64,000 nucleotides of DNA from Gymnogyps californianus (taxonomy: Eukaryota > Chordata > Aves > Accipitriformes > Cathartidae). The DNA lies in the NCBI RefSeq assembly GCF_018139145.2, contig NC_059471.1:203441494-203505493 (forward strand), in the 5' to 3' direction. The position numbers and the translations under genes are program-made. This document shows positions 54,223 through 64,000 of this stretch, piece after piece. The notes below the pieces were generated by a model. That model did not search any database, was not told the DNA's origin, and saw only the letters and a program-made list of their open reading frames with translations. Position 1 is the first letter of the stretch, and every line of letters begins with the position of its first letter.

Positions 54223-57200
54223 CTCAGACCTGCTTCATCATGACAGAGCTCCTGCCTGATCGGTGGCCTGAGGCTGACTCTGATCACTGCCTCCAGACCT
54301 GCTCCTGATCTGGACTTGCTGACTCAACTTCCCAACACCTCGTCGTCAGCAAGGCAGTGCTTCTGCCTGCGTCGCTGTCACCCTCAGCTCCTGGCCTCCA
54401 CGCTTTTCCTGGTGGAGCAGCCTGCCCGTGCTACTCCCAACACTGTTCCTGTCATCTTACAGAGCTCTTAATTTCAAATGCAGAAACCGTTAGACATGGT
54501 GAAGTATATTTTCATGTCAACTGAGCTTGGGCAGGAAAGAGGTTTTTTGTCCTGAAGATATTTTCAAAATTTCAAAAATATTTTATCTTGCCGTAGACGT
54601 CAGAATTTTCAGAATAGTTATTTTGGTGATAAATCCAAAGTAGGCAACAGTTCAGGGCTTACAACACTTTTGGGAGACCATGGCTCATGTTTTTCTACCA
54701 GTGCATGATTAGTCAGCTCTACAAAACGCAGTAGTGCCAACAAATTATACTAAAGGAATCCTACACTATATTAGCCGTAGTTTGAGATAACTGGGTTGAA
54801 GAGTGATAGTGGGAGAGTTGGAAGTCAAACATGGATGTGCCAGATAACCAGTAGCTCTAGTCTGTACTAGGAGCTGTATATCCAAACGGTTTCCCAGTGA
54901 AAACGTTTTTACCTAGTTTTTCTAGGTTCATTCATCTTTAATATCAGCACATGACATACTGCTGAAAATAATGCCTTTTTTACTGGCCACAACTAAATTG
55001 TGCATCTCTGAATCAGAACCTGGAGATGCTGTTCAAAGTGGAAGTAACTAGGGATTTGACCACAAATATGAAGTGGTGAGTGACTTCTAGGAAAGCTAAT
55101 GTGCTGGAAGATAGTCCATGAGGAGGGACAGGAGAAGGCTGCATAGGAGCTGAACTGATTTAGCAATGACCAATTTGTTTTTGCTACAGATCTCTCCGCT
55201 TCTGCTCTGGGTATCACATAAGCAATGGCAGTTAATTTAAAGAAGAGACTGGCTGAAGGGAAAGATCAGTTTTGACTGAAAACATATCTACACCTGTGAT
55301 AGAATTAATTTCACTTTAATCATGACTCCCACAGGACTCCCATCTAAACTAGTCATAAAATTTTTCTAAAATCAGTGGAGATAAATGGATGAAATGCCCG
55401 TATCCACCCTGACAGCTAGCCTACATCAGACACTTTAGCAATTTAAAATGTGTCCGATTTAGTTTGCCATCAGGTAAGCCATTTCCTTGCAATCTACTTG
55501 TCTTTCTCTGCTCATTTTCTAATCCTTTTCTAATCCTTCCACTTTTCTATAACTGGCCAACTCTCCATGTTCACATGTTTTAACCTCTCCCGGCACAAGA
55601 GCTGTCTGCTAGGAAATGCCTGCCACCGGGGAAAGCCATTCTATAGTCTCTGCCTTGGTGAGATAGACTGTAGATTTATTTTTTTTCCCCTCCAAATTTC
55701 ATGCAAATACAGATTGTATCTGGGAACCATTTTCAGCAATGGTTCAGCTCTTCATTATCGATAATTTTTACATCAGTTCTGGAGTCTCAGCTTTTCAGTT
55801 TTCTCTATTGTTTCTTTCCTGATTTATTTTTCCTTTGCTATTGTACATGGCATGTACATATCAAGATCTGCATATTATGATATTCACTTTGTAACTAAAT
55901 TGTTTAATTCTATAACCATTTGGGACAAAACAGAACACGCAGCAAGCAAAGCAAACCTGTATTGTAACATATTAGTCACTGGGAGGAAGGGTGCTTTTGG
56001 AAATACCGGCTCATTTTGGCAGGAAGCAAATGAGCAGGAATTTCAGTGATTCAGCTTTCAGTCAGGGAGGGACGATCAGGAAGAATTTGGATTAGGAAGA
56101 AGCTAGAAAACGAATGGAGAGTATGAGGAATATGAAAGGAAAAATAGTTCTAGTGCATATAGTATGTAATGCTGAGAATAAATGTGGTATTTCTCTGTTA
56201 CGATATGTCCAATCATTGCTACATTTCAGAGATTAAAGACGCCAGTCTGTTTCAGACAGGTTGAGGTTAGCCTCTGGCATCTTCATTTACACTTCTAAAT
56301 AATGACCACTTTTTCCAAAGTGATGGGACATTTGCAGTTCTCATTGCCTGCAAGGGAATAATGAATGACTCAGGCCATGAATTGCAAATGCTAAGCACTG
56401 AGCAGCTCCCTCCAGACAATGCATTGGGACTTTAACTTTAGGCTCCTAGTGTCAAAAACTTACGACTCAAAATGCAGATGTAAGGGAATGCTAATGGGCA
56501 GCGAAAATTCTGGCTTAATTAGATGGCTTTAATTAAACCAGTGGTAACCCTTATGTGGGTACGCTTAAATGTGAGTAAGAATGGCTCATTGAGCTTAAAT
56601 TGAATAGGAGCCAGTATAAAATAAACTGAAATACACCACACACAAACTGGAGTGAGTGACTGCACTAGGGCTTAGCATGGGTTTAATTAGATTAGTAAAA
56701 GATTAAACCACTACCATTTCTTATTTGGAGGAGCCTTCCAAAGGTAGCTGAGGGGAATGGGGATCGAATGTAGATGATTTGTTAACTTTGACGACTTTTT
56801 CATTTTCTAATGAAAGTTTAGGGCACTTGTATATTTTGGAAAATATTTAATGCAATTGCTGGTTGATACCGTTCATAAGATGTATATGCCTCTGTGAGAA
56901 TAAACACATTAAGTAATTCACTGCATTTCTGAAAGATAATTTTAAAATACTGGTAAATACTCATCCACCTGGAGCCATTGCAGGTTCACCGAGGATGAAC
57001 TTGCCTTGAATATTATTGTCTTTTAGAGACTTTATAATAATGCAGATCATGTATAAGGTCAAAACCTCAGCTAGTATCAGTCACTGTGTCTGTACTGAAA
57101 TGAAGAGTATCTACAGCTACAGAGTATCTTTTCTTTCATTTTAAAACGTACAATCTAAAAGCCCAGTTCCCAAAGTATTATCAATCTCTTTTCATTCTTT

Positions 57201-58850
57201 CTTTATAACAATATTCTCGAAAATGGCCAAAATAATTAATGTGTTCAAATTATCCAGTTTAGGTATTTATTATGTGCTGACATGAATTCACAATAGTTTT
57301 AAATGGGTTATAAGGAATACTATCAGCCAAGTGTTACTGAACTATGAATTATTATAATATTTTGGGAAGTTGATATAAATCACAATTCAGGCGTTTTGAA
57401 CTAGAATTGCATTGAATAAGATTTGAAATACATTCAAGGGATAGAAAATGATACAACTAAAAGTAATATGGGCAGACTTCTAGCAGGTTTTAAGTCGGGG
57501 CAGGATCTCAGTTTAGTAAAGAAATTCAGCTCATCTTAAGTGAGCCGGCACCTCCACTGCTCCCTAAGCCAGGTCTCTTGTGCCGGCTCACAGTGCTGTA
57601 CCCAGAGGCCACCTAAACCCCACTGCCCGTCTGCAGCGGGGGCAGAGGTCCCTTAGCAGGAGGAACTGAGAAGTGCAGAGATAAGCCTTCCAGGCTTTTG
57701 AAGCCCATGCCTAACTCAGAGAACAAAAGAGAGATTCAAAAGGAGGTGTTAATGCTAACAGCCAACATCTACATAATAATTGAGTGCTTACAACGCTCAC
57801 TGAAACAGAGAGATCAAGACCCTTTTCCACCTAAGGCGTCTGAAGCTTACACTCCTCTGCCCTGTGAAAGTGCCAGAGACGACCTGAAAAAGGACCGGAT
57901 TCTATCACTTTCCATTAAAACACACACAGCGGGCAGTAAGGTTTGCAAGATTCATGTGGACAAAGAGAACAAATAAGAGCAAGCCTGACTAAGACGTGGT
58001 CCAGTGACATAGTAAAGCTGCTGTAAGTATCCATTTAATAAAGCCACATCCATATGACATACAAAGCCGAGCTGGTATCAACTCCCTTGCTCTAATTTGT
58101 TCAAAGCATTTTGAAGGGTAGCTTTCTTGCCATGGACTTTATGTTGGATCACGTATCGTCCTCCCTAGGCCAGCGTAAAACATAAATCCAATATAAACAT
58201 TGCATTGTATCCTGTGGCAAGTTCAACAAAAAAATCAATTGCGTGCTCCCACGGTTCTGGAGTGAATTTGTACTGTCAGCTCATCTGGTAATGCACAAAT
58301 CTGGTAGAAAGGAAAATGGAAGCACAGGCTGCAGCATATCATGAAAAGAATTCTTGAACTGACATGCTCAGCAACACTTGGTATCAAGAAATAAGATTTA
58401 ATTAATAAGGTTATTAAATAATTGCTAGTAGGCTTTAAAAATTGTCTGGTTTGAGACAAGTGAATGAAATTCACATTTGTTTTAACAGTCTCGGTACTTT
58501 AAATAGAGTGCCTCAGGAAACAGTGTGATCAATATTACAAGATGACGTGGTCTGTGATGTGTGAGAACCATGTTCTCGAGCAACATATTTCCTATGTTGG
58601 AATTATATTCAGAAAGCAGTACTAGACTGACCCATTTTACGCCTTTGATAATACAGAGTTTCAACTGAAAACATACCAGTTGTTCCTGTATTGGAAAGTA
58701 GTGCAGATCATCTTTCTGTTTTATAAATGAGGATTATCATTTGAAGGATGTACGGTAGGAAGCATATTTTAGACAGAAAGTGGCTGAAGAAATAAATGAA
58801 GGAGAATGTTCCAGCATAAATTATACCAGCAGAAAATAGAATTAAAAATG
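54223..58850. other. Intergenic, no gene recognised
   Basis: A GC-moderate flank of the minisatellite to about 54460, then AT-rich sequence. A 92-codon frame at 57698-57976 (plus) is lysine-rich with no recognised domain. A strong hairpin lies at 57540-57591. Confidence 0.55.
57540..57591. repeat. Perfect 12-bp inverted repeat, 28-nt loop
   Basis: The arms GTGAGCCGGCAC (57540-57551) and GTGCCGGCTCAC (57580-57591) are exact reverse complements, GC-rich within AT-rich surroundings. Confidence 0.85.
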
Positions 58851-58854
58851 AAGA

Positions 58855-58893
58855 TAAAAAGAAAAAAAAGAAAAAAGAAAAAAAAAAAAAAGG
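58855..58893. repeat. A-rich simple repeat
   Basis: An almost pure A tract broken by single G residues, immediately left of a CR1 3' end. Confidence 0.75.
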
Positions 58894-58915
58894 AAGGGTT
58901 TGCCTTTTCTCAATC

Positions 58916-59170
58916 AATGGAATCATAGAATCACAGAATTGTGGATGTTGGCAGGGACCTCTGCAGATCGTCTAATCCAACCCCGCTGTTCACAGCAGGG
59001 TCAGCTCCAGCAGGCTGCTCAAGACTGTGTCCAGCAGGTTTCTGAACATCTTCAAGGATGGAGACTCCACAACCTCTCTGGGCAACCTGGTCGAATGTAC
59101 AATCACCCTTATAGTAAAAACGTTTTTTCTTATGTTGCTGCATAGTCTGGTGACATCTTCTCATAGCTCC
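58916..59170 (-). mobile_element. CR1 LINE 3' end
   Basis: On the minus strand the terminal octamers ATTCTGTG and ATTCTATG (about 58940-58921) mark the 3' end. The preceding 3' UTR shows the CR1 signatures GGTTGGATTAGACGATC-like and CCAGAGAGGTTGTGGAGTC. It is diverged; similarity fades by about 59170. Confidence 0.88.
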
Positions 59171-59327
59171 TTCACCTGGTGACACAGATTCTCAACAATG
59201 GCACATCTCCTGCCAGCTAAAAGACCACCTTCCGCTGCCCCCAGCCCAGCGAGAGGCCCGAGGTGCTCCCTGCAGCCTGAGACCTGCAGAGCTGCACCCT
59301 CCTTCTGAAGCTCCAGCTGGAAGTTGT

Positions 59328-59350
59328 CCTAGAATAAATTTTATTCTAGG
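59328..59350. repeat. 23-bp palindrome
   Basis: CCTAGAATAAA, a central T, then TTTATTCTAGG: 11-bp arms with one unpaired base. A related 14-bp palindrome TTATTCTAGAATAA lies at 59409-59422. Confidence 0.85.
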
Positions 59351-60534
59351 TGGGAACAGAAAAGAAAGTGGAATAGGTACCCTGAAATAATCTCATTTGT
59401 GGAAGCATTTATTCTAGAATAAGAAGGTTGGGTTTTTTTCCTCCTGGTCTAGCATATTCAGTTTCCAAAACCTGCATGCTCTATCTACACTACTTCCCCC
59501 CATTTGATTTCTCACCGTACCAGCTTAATTGGTGAAGACAATACAGGGTGGCTACCACCATGTCTCTCACTTTGCACTGGCTTTCCAAAGATGGCACAGT
59601 GGTTAAAGTACTGCTACCTTGTCTATAGTAAAGTTAACATCAGGTGAACTTTAGGGGTAGAAAAGAGAGAAGATTTGGGAGTATAATATTGTAAAAGCCA
59701 ACATGGGTGGTTAAACAGATGGCTTAGGTGGACTGAAGGGAATAAGAGAAAAAATAAGATGAAATAAAAACAGGATTAGGAGGAAAAGTTTTCACTTTGG
59801 ATATATAAACCAAGGACTTCTTAACGTTTTACACTAAGAGATCATTATCAACCCTCAAGACTGTAGTGACCACCAGTATAGCTATTATCAGCAGTTATTA
59901 ATAACAGGGCAATGAAGATATAAGTGATGCACAGTTTGCATGGTTATGTGCATCACATACAGATTACTTCCCAGAATGTAGACACAAATGTTAAACAGTT
60001 TCTGCTAAAATATCTTCTAGGAGTGCTTTCTGTATCACAAAGCATGCTTCTTTGTGTATTTTTATTTTTACTATTGCTTCAGGGGTTTTTTGAATGTATC
60101 AAAGTGTTCTGCTAAAATATGTTAGAGATTTTTTCCTCTTCCAAACATTATTTTCAACGAATGCTATTAAAATAAAAGGCTTATTTAAAAAAATATCCTT
60201 TCTTCCCCTCTGCATGTAGTCAGTCACCATTTTGAAAGAGGGTGTATTGAGGCTATGAACAAAGTGAAAAATGAGCATGCAATAATCAGAGCCAGTGGAA
60301 TACACTTTACCTCAGGCTCCATCCTTGCTGGGCTTCTGCCCAAGTGTAGCTCCTGGCTGCTGATGGACTCTGTAACCTCTGCATTTCTTTCTCTGCAAAT
60401 GCTTCATTGCCTTTTAGCTCTAGAATATGTTTTTCCAGCTGTTGCAAGCTGTTGCAATAGTAAAGCTCTGGGAAAGAAACACTACATTTTATTGTTGTGG
60501 TTGCCCTCTTCTGTCTTCTAAGAGGTCTGTAGAG

Positions 60535-61440
60535 TAGAACCAGCCATGACGGCCAGCTCCAGGGTCCACCTAGTCCAGTGTCCATGTCTGTTAGAGGCCA
60601 GAAGAGGAAGGTTAGGGAAAGAGCGTGAGAACGGTGCAAACATTGAGGGTTGCCTCTCCTGATGTATTCTTCCTTCCTTTCCTAGCCCTTGGCTTATGGG
60701 CTTTCTGAGCCCAAGGTGCTAGACTTGGTTTTAATGTACAACAGCCCTTGATGGATTTTTTTTCTTCCATTCATGTCTAATAATTTTGAATGGTGTGCTC
60801 TGTAATGCCTGCAACCCCTTCTCAATGAGCTCACCTTTATGTTCAGCACTGGGGTACATTTTTCCATTTTGGGACCCACAACTTTGCTGGAAAATGAACT
60901 CCGCAGAGTATTATGAGTCATCTGAAAAAAAAAATTATGTCCTTTTGGTCATTTAAAATTTTTTGCTTCATAACTTCATGTGCTTCCCTGTCATTCTTGG
61001 ATTATGAAAACTAAGACATAATAATTTCTTGTCTGCCTTCTTTGTACTATCACAGTCTTATAAACCTTTATCGTATTCTTCCTCAGCCATCTGTTTTTTC
61101 AAGCTGAAGAGTCTTAGCCTATTTAATCTCTTTCCACAGAGAAGCTGTTCCATATTTCTGCTCATCCTAGTTGCCCTTCTTTGTATCATTGCTACATCCT
61201 TTTAGAGATGGTAAGACTAGAAATGCACGGTATTCAAGATCTGTGGAAGCACAATGGACTTGTATTCAGCAGAATGCTGTCTTCTGTTTTGCTTTCTATC
61301 CCTTCCATAGTGATTCCTAACATCTTATTTCCCTTTTTGACTGCAACTGTGATTCCTACACACAGCGATTCCACAATTTTTTTTCCCCTAATAACTGATT
61401 GAGAGGCTGTTCTTGTAAATTATTTGCTTTTGTCTCTCTT
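60535..61440 (-). mobile_element. Ancient CR1 LINE relic, about 0.9 kb
   Basis: Collinear blocks match the antisense of old amniote CR1 elements: GGTCCACCTAGTCCAGTGTCC near 60568, CAACAGCCCTTGATGGA near 60739, CAAGCTGAAGAGTCTTAGCC near 61099, AGAAGCTGTTCCATATTTCT near 61140, GTATTCAAGATCTGTGG near 61230, and TTCCCTTTTTGACTGCA near 61329. Heavily mutated; not coding. Confidence 0.8.
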
Positions 61441-63799
61441 TGAAAGTATTTTCAGGAATTTTGCCAATGCTTGTCTGGGCACTTCTCAGACCCAGGAACC
61501 TGATGACTATTGTGTAACATCTGAAGTTTAGTTGCGAATGGATGTGGAGTCATGCTTGCACTGTCACGCAAACTTTCCTGAAAGTATGCTAAAGACATTT
61601 AGAAAGCAAATGAACTGAAGCAGGCTGCCAGTTAATGCAACCTCTCAACAGCAGAGGTAAAGATATTAGAAAAGAGTGGTCATCTTTAAAGGCGTTAGGC
61701 AGTAAGACTGTTTTTGCTAGTCAGGGTAGAAGAGCATAAGTATGCTGGAGGAAAAGGCCCAGCAGCAGCAGTAGTGGGACTTCATATCCAGGATTTTAGG
61801 GTTTATCAGCAGAACTCAAAACTCAGTGTGACCATATGTATGGATAACATTGTTAGCAGTTAAAATAATTAGCAGTTACCAGTGTTTTTTTGGTACTAGG
61901 CAGGAATTATTTAAGAAAATAAAGTGTCCCTGCAGTAATTTGTCAATTGGTACTTTGCCCCTCCTTCTCAAGAATTCTATAAAGAAAAGAAATTTTAACA
62001 AATAATTGGGAACAGAGATTACAGATTTTTTTCTCTTCTCTGTTCCAATGTAGGCATTCACTGTATTTTTAGAATTATGATTGTTAGAAATTAAGATCTA
62101 CCGAAAATTAAGTCATTGAGTCTATACATCTTAGTCAAGCCATTTTAATCCACTACTTCATTTTATTCATCTGTTAAAGAAAGGCAATATTTGCTTACAT
62201 AACTCAGGAGTACCGTGAGTGATAATGAATGCTTATGAGCAGTAGTATGATTAAAATGAAGAGCTATGCACTTCCAAAGGATTATTAATTTTATTATCAT
62301 CATTATTACTGTACTGAGCTATTGTAAATTACTAAAAGATAGCCAATTACCCTGGATTTTCTTGAGATGACTTTGTAAGGTACTAAAAGGAGAGTGTTAC
62401 ACTGTGGAAAACTCATAATGAAGTTGTAAAAGTGAGATTACATCCCATGCTTTAAAATGGTATTGTCCATCCTGGAAGCAAAAAAGTCAAAATAATTGAT
62501 AAATGCTGATTAACACAAAAATGTACTAATCTGTCTTTTCACTTGTAGCTACAGTGACTCATTTACTGCTTGCTGAAAATTCCCCATCTCTGTCTCAATG
62601 ATTTTCGAGTCATATGCCAGAAATGTTTGTAATTTCAGGAAAAAGGTTATGGCCAATGATTATAAGCAACTGGATTTCTGCAGTTTAATGAGCACCCCCT
62701 TGTCAGCTGAGCTGCTGAACCTGATAGTGTGGGAGCTCCCACCACTGAGAACGTGAGCACAGGTCAGCTCCTGTGGTCCAGCAGGTGATGAGCTTCTTGC
62801 TAAGCTGTGGTGACCCCGTGGCTGCGACCAGGCACTCATACGCCAGAGTGTGACTAACTGCAGCACGGCTGGATCAAGAGATGCCTGGCCCTCACGCTTC
62901 CAGCTCCGGGCTCTTATCCTCTGCATTATAGGATACCTCCCTCAGTTAAATCAATCTGCCTGCATGACTCTGCTCTGAAGTATGCTGTGAAATGAATCCG
63001 ATTAAAAATGGCACTAACACCATCGTTTTGGGAAAGGGTTTTTTTAAAAAATGGGTCATTTATAAAGCTGGTTTAGGATATGGCTGCACCTTGAGACTGT
63101 CCCCGTGAAGATTTAAAATAGCTTTGTTAATATCCACTTTAAATGGTTATTTGGATTAATATTCTTGAGTTTCCCATGAACACAAGCCGAATTATACTGT
63201 GAAGAAAATTCATTTATTTCCACTGGCAGTAAGGAATAATTTCTTACACATAATTTCTGCCTCTTATTTGACTGGCTTTCTAGACATTTCAATTTAGGTT
63301 CTTGATGAGTTGAGAATAAAAGATTTCCCCATTCTAAACTGAAAGATTAATTACAGAACAAAGACTGTCTATGAAGAAAAATGTTATTCCTCGCCCTTTA
63401 CCGATGCTAAGAGAAAGTATTTAGTTAGGAGTCTAATCAAACCCCAAGTAGGATTTGTAGGGAAGGTTAAATCACCTCTGCCCTTGCTGACACTTTGCTG
63501 TTCTGGGTGCTGGGAAGAGCTCTGGTTTAATTGAAACAATCCAGGAACCTAACAAGACACTCTCCCTGTGACAGCAGATAGCATGATCTAGAGGGACATG
63601 GAGTTCACAACAACTGACAACATCGTGCTCTAAAGCTGCAAGCATAGCAGTGCCATGCAGGAAGAAATGGCACTGTGGACTCAGCAAGCTGATGACTCTC
63701 ACAAAGGGCTCAGCCAACGCAGAGACTTGAGTTTTTTCAACTTAATTTGGGATATGCTTTGTTGGGATATGAAGCCAATCCCAACGATGCTGTGAATAT
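61441..63799. other. Intergenic, no gene recognised
   Basis: AT-rich, with a GC-moderate block at 62690-62930. No exon, RNA gene or repeat was recognised. Confidence 0.55.
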
Positions 63800-64000
63800 T
63801 TCAGTGTCGACGGGCTGGAGAAATGGGCTGACAGGAACCTCATGAAGTTCAACAATAAGTGCAAAGTCCTGCACCTGGGGAGGAACAACCCCATGCACTG
63901 ATATATGCTGGGGGCCACCCAGATGGAAAGCAGCTTGGCAGAAAAGGACCTGGGGGTCTTGGTGGACACCAGGTTGAACATGAGCCAGCGACGTGTCCTT
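63800..64000 (+). mobile_element. CR1 LINE fragment running off the window
   Basis: The plus-strand frame beginning near 63815 encodes the CR1 ORF2 stretch LEKWADRNLMKFNNKCKVLH and, further on, LAEKDLGVLVDTRLNMSQRR, both hallmark CR1 sequences between the reverse-transcriptase core and the C-terminus. An in-frame TGA at 63899-63901 interrupts it, so this copy is dead. The 3' part lies beyond the window. Confidence 0.92.

Noticed and set aside
53994..54287. Frame with repeated SSQGVK hexapeptides
   Set aside because: A by-product of an 18-bp tandem repeat whose length is a multiple of three; both strands are open, and there is no promoter or gene context.
57698..57976. 92-codon lysine-rich plus-strand frame
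   Set aside because: Begins with ordinary intergenic sequence, has no recognised domain or splice sites, and is short enough to be chance.

Overview
The window looks like vertebrate, almost certainly avian, nuclear DNA. One protein-coding gene is split by GT-AG introns. The interspersed repeats are chicken-repeat-1 (CR1) LINEs ending in the typical octamer repeats, plus solo endogenous-retrovirus LTRs flanked by perfect 5-bp duplications. The LTR type is one I associate with non-galliform birds, but that lineage call is from memory and is an inference.

Positions 3256-31617, minus strand: the complete coding part of PIK3CG, the p110-gamma catalytic subunit of class IB phosphoinositide 3-kinase. 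Ten coding exons join in frame with matching phases and give 1106 codons plus a stop. The first coding exon (29614-31617) holds 668 codons: the N-terminal adaptor-binding region, the Ras-binding domain, C2 and most of the helical domain. The other nine finish the helical domain and encode the bilobal kinase. Every kinase signature residue is present: the ATP lysine (K836), the DRHxxN catalytic loop (from D949) and the DFG aspartate (D967). About 6.3 kb upstream, a CpG island (about 37345-38660) carries a strong minus-strand splice donor at 37924/37923 and is the best candidate for the promoter and noncoding first exon. The 3' UTR and 3' flank occupy 1-3255.

The introns carry three solo LTRs (4372-4953, 17029-17526, 21201-21796), each with an intact 5-bp target duplication, and a 5'-truncated CR1 (21885-22548) whose 3' reading frame is still open.

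Positions 39000-64000 appear intergenic, which fits the gene-poor region upstream of PIK3CG in other amniotes. They hold an orphan CpG island with a perfect CRE (about 46660-47080), two old CR1 relics of a reptile/amniote-wide type (about 51430-51930 and 60535-61440), a younger CR1 3' end (58916-59170), an 18-bp minisatellite with 54-bp higher-order structure (54061-54222), several clean inverted repeats, and a CR1 running off the right edge (about 63800-64000). I found no tRNA, rRNA, CRISPR array or prokaryotic-type system, and no second protein-coding gene I can defend.
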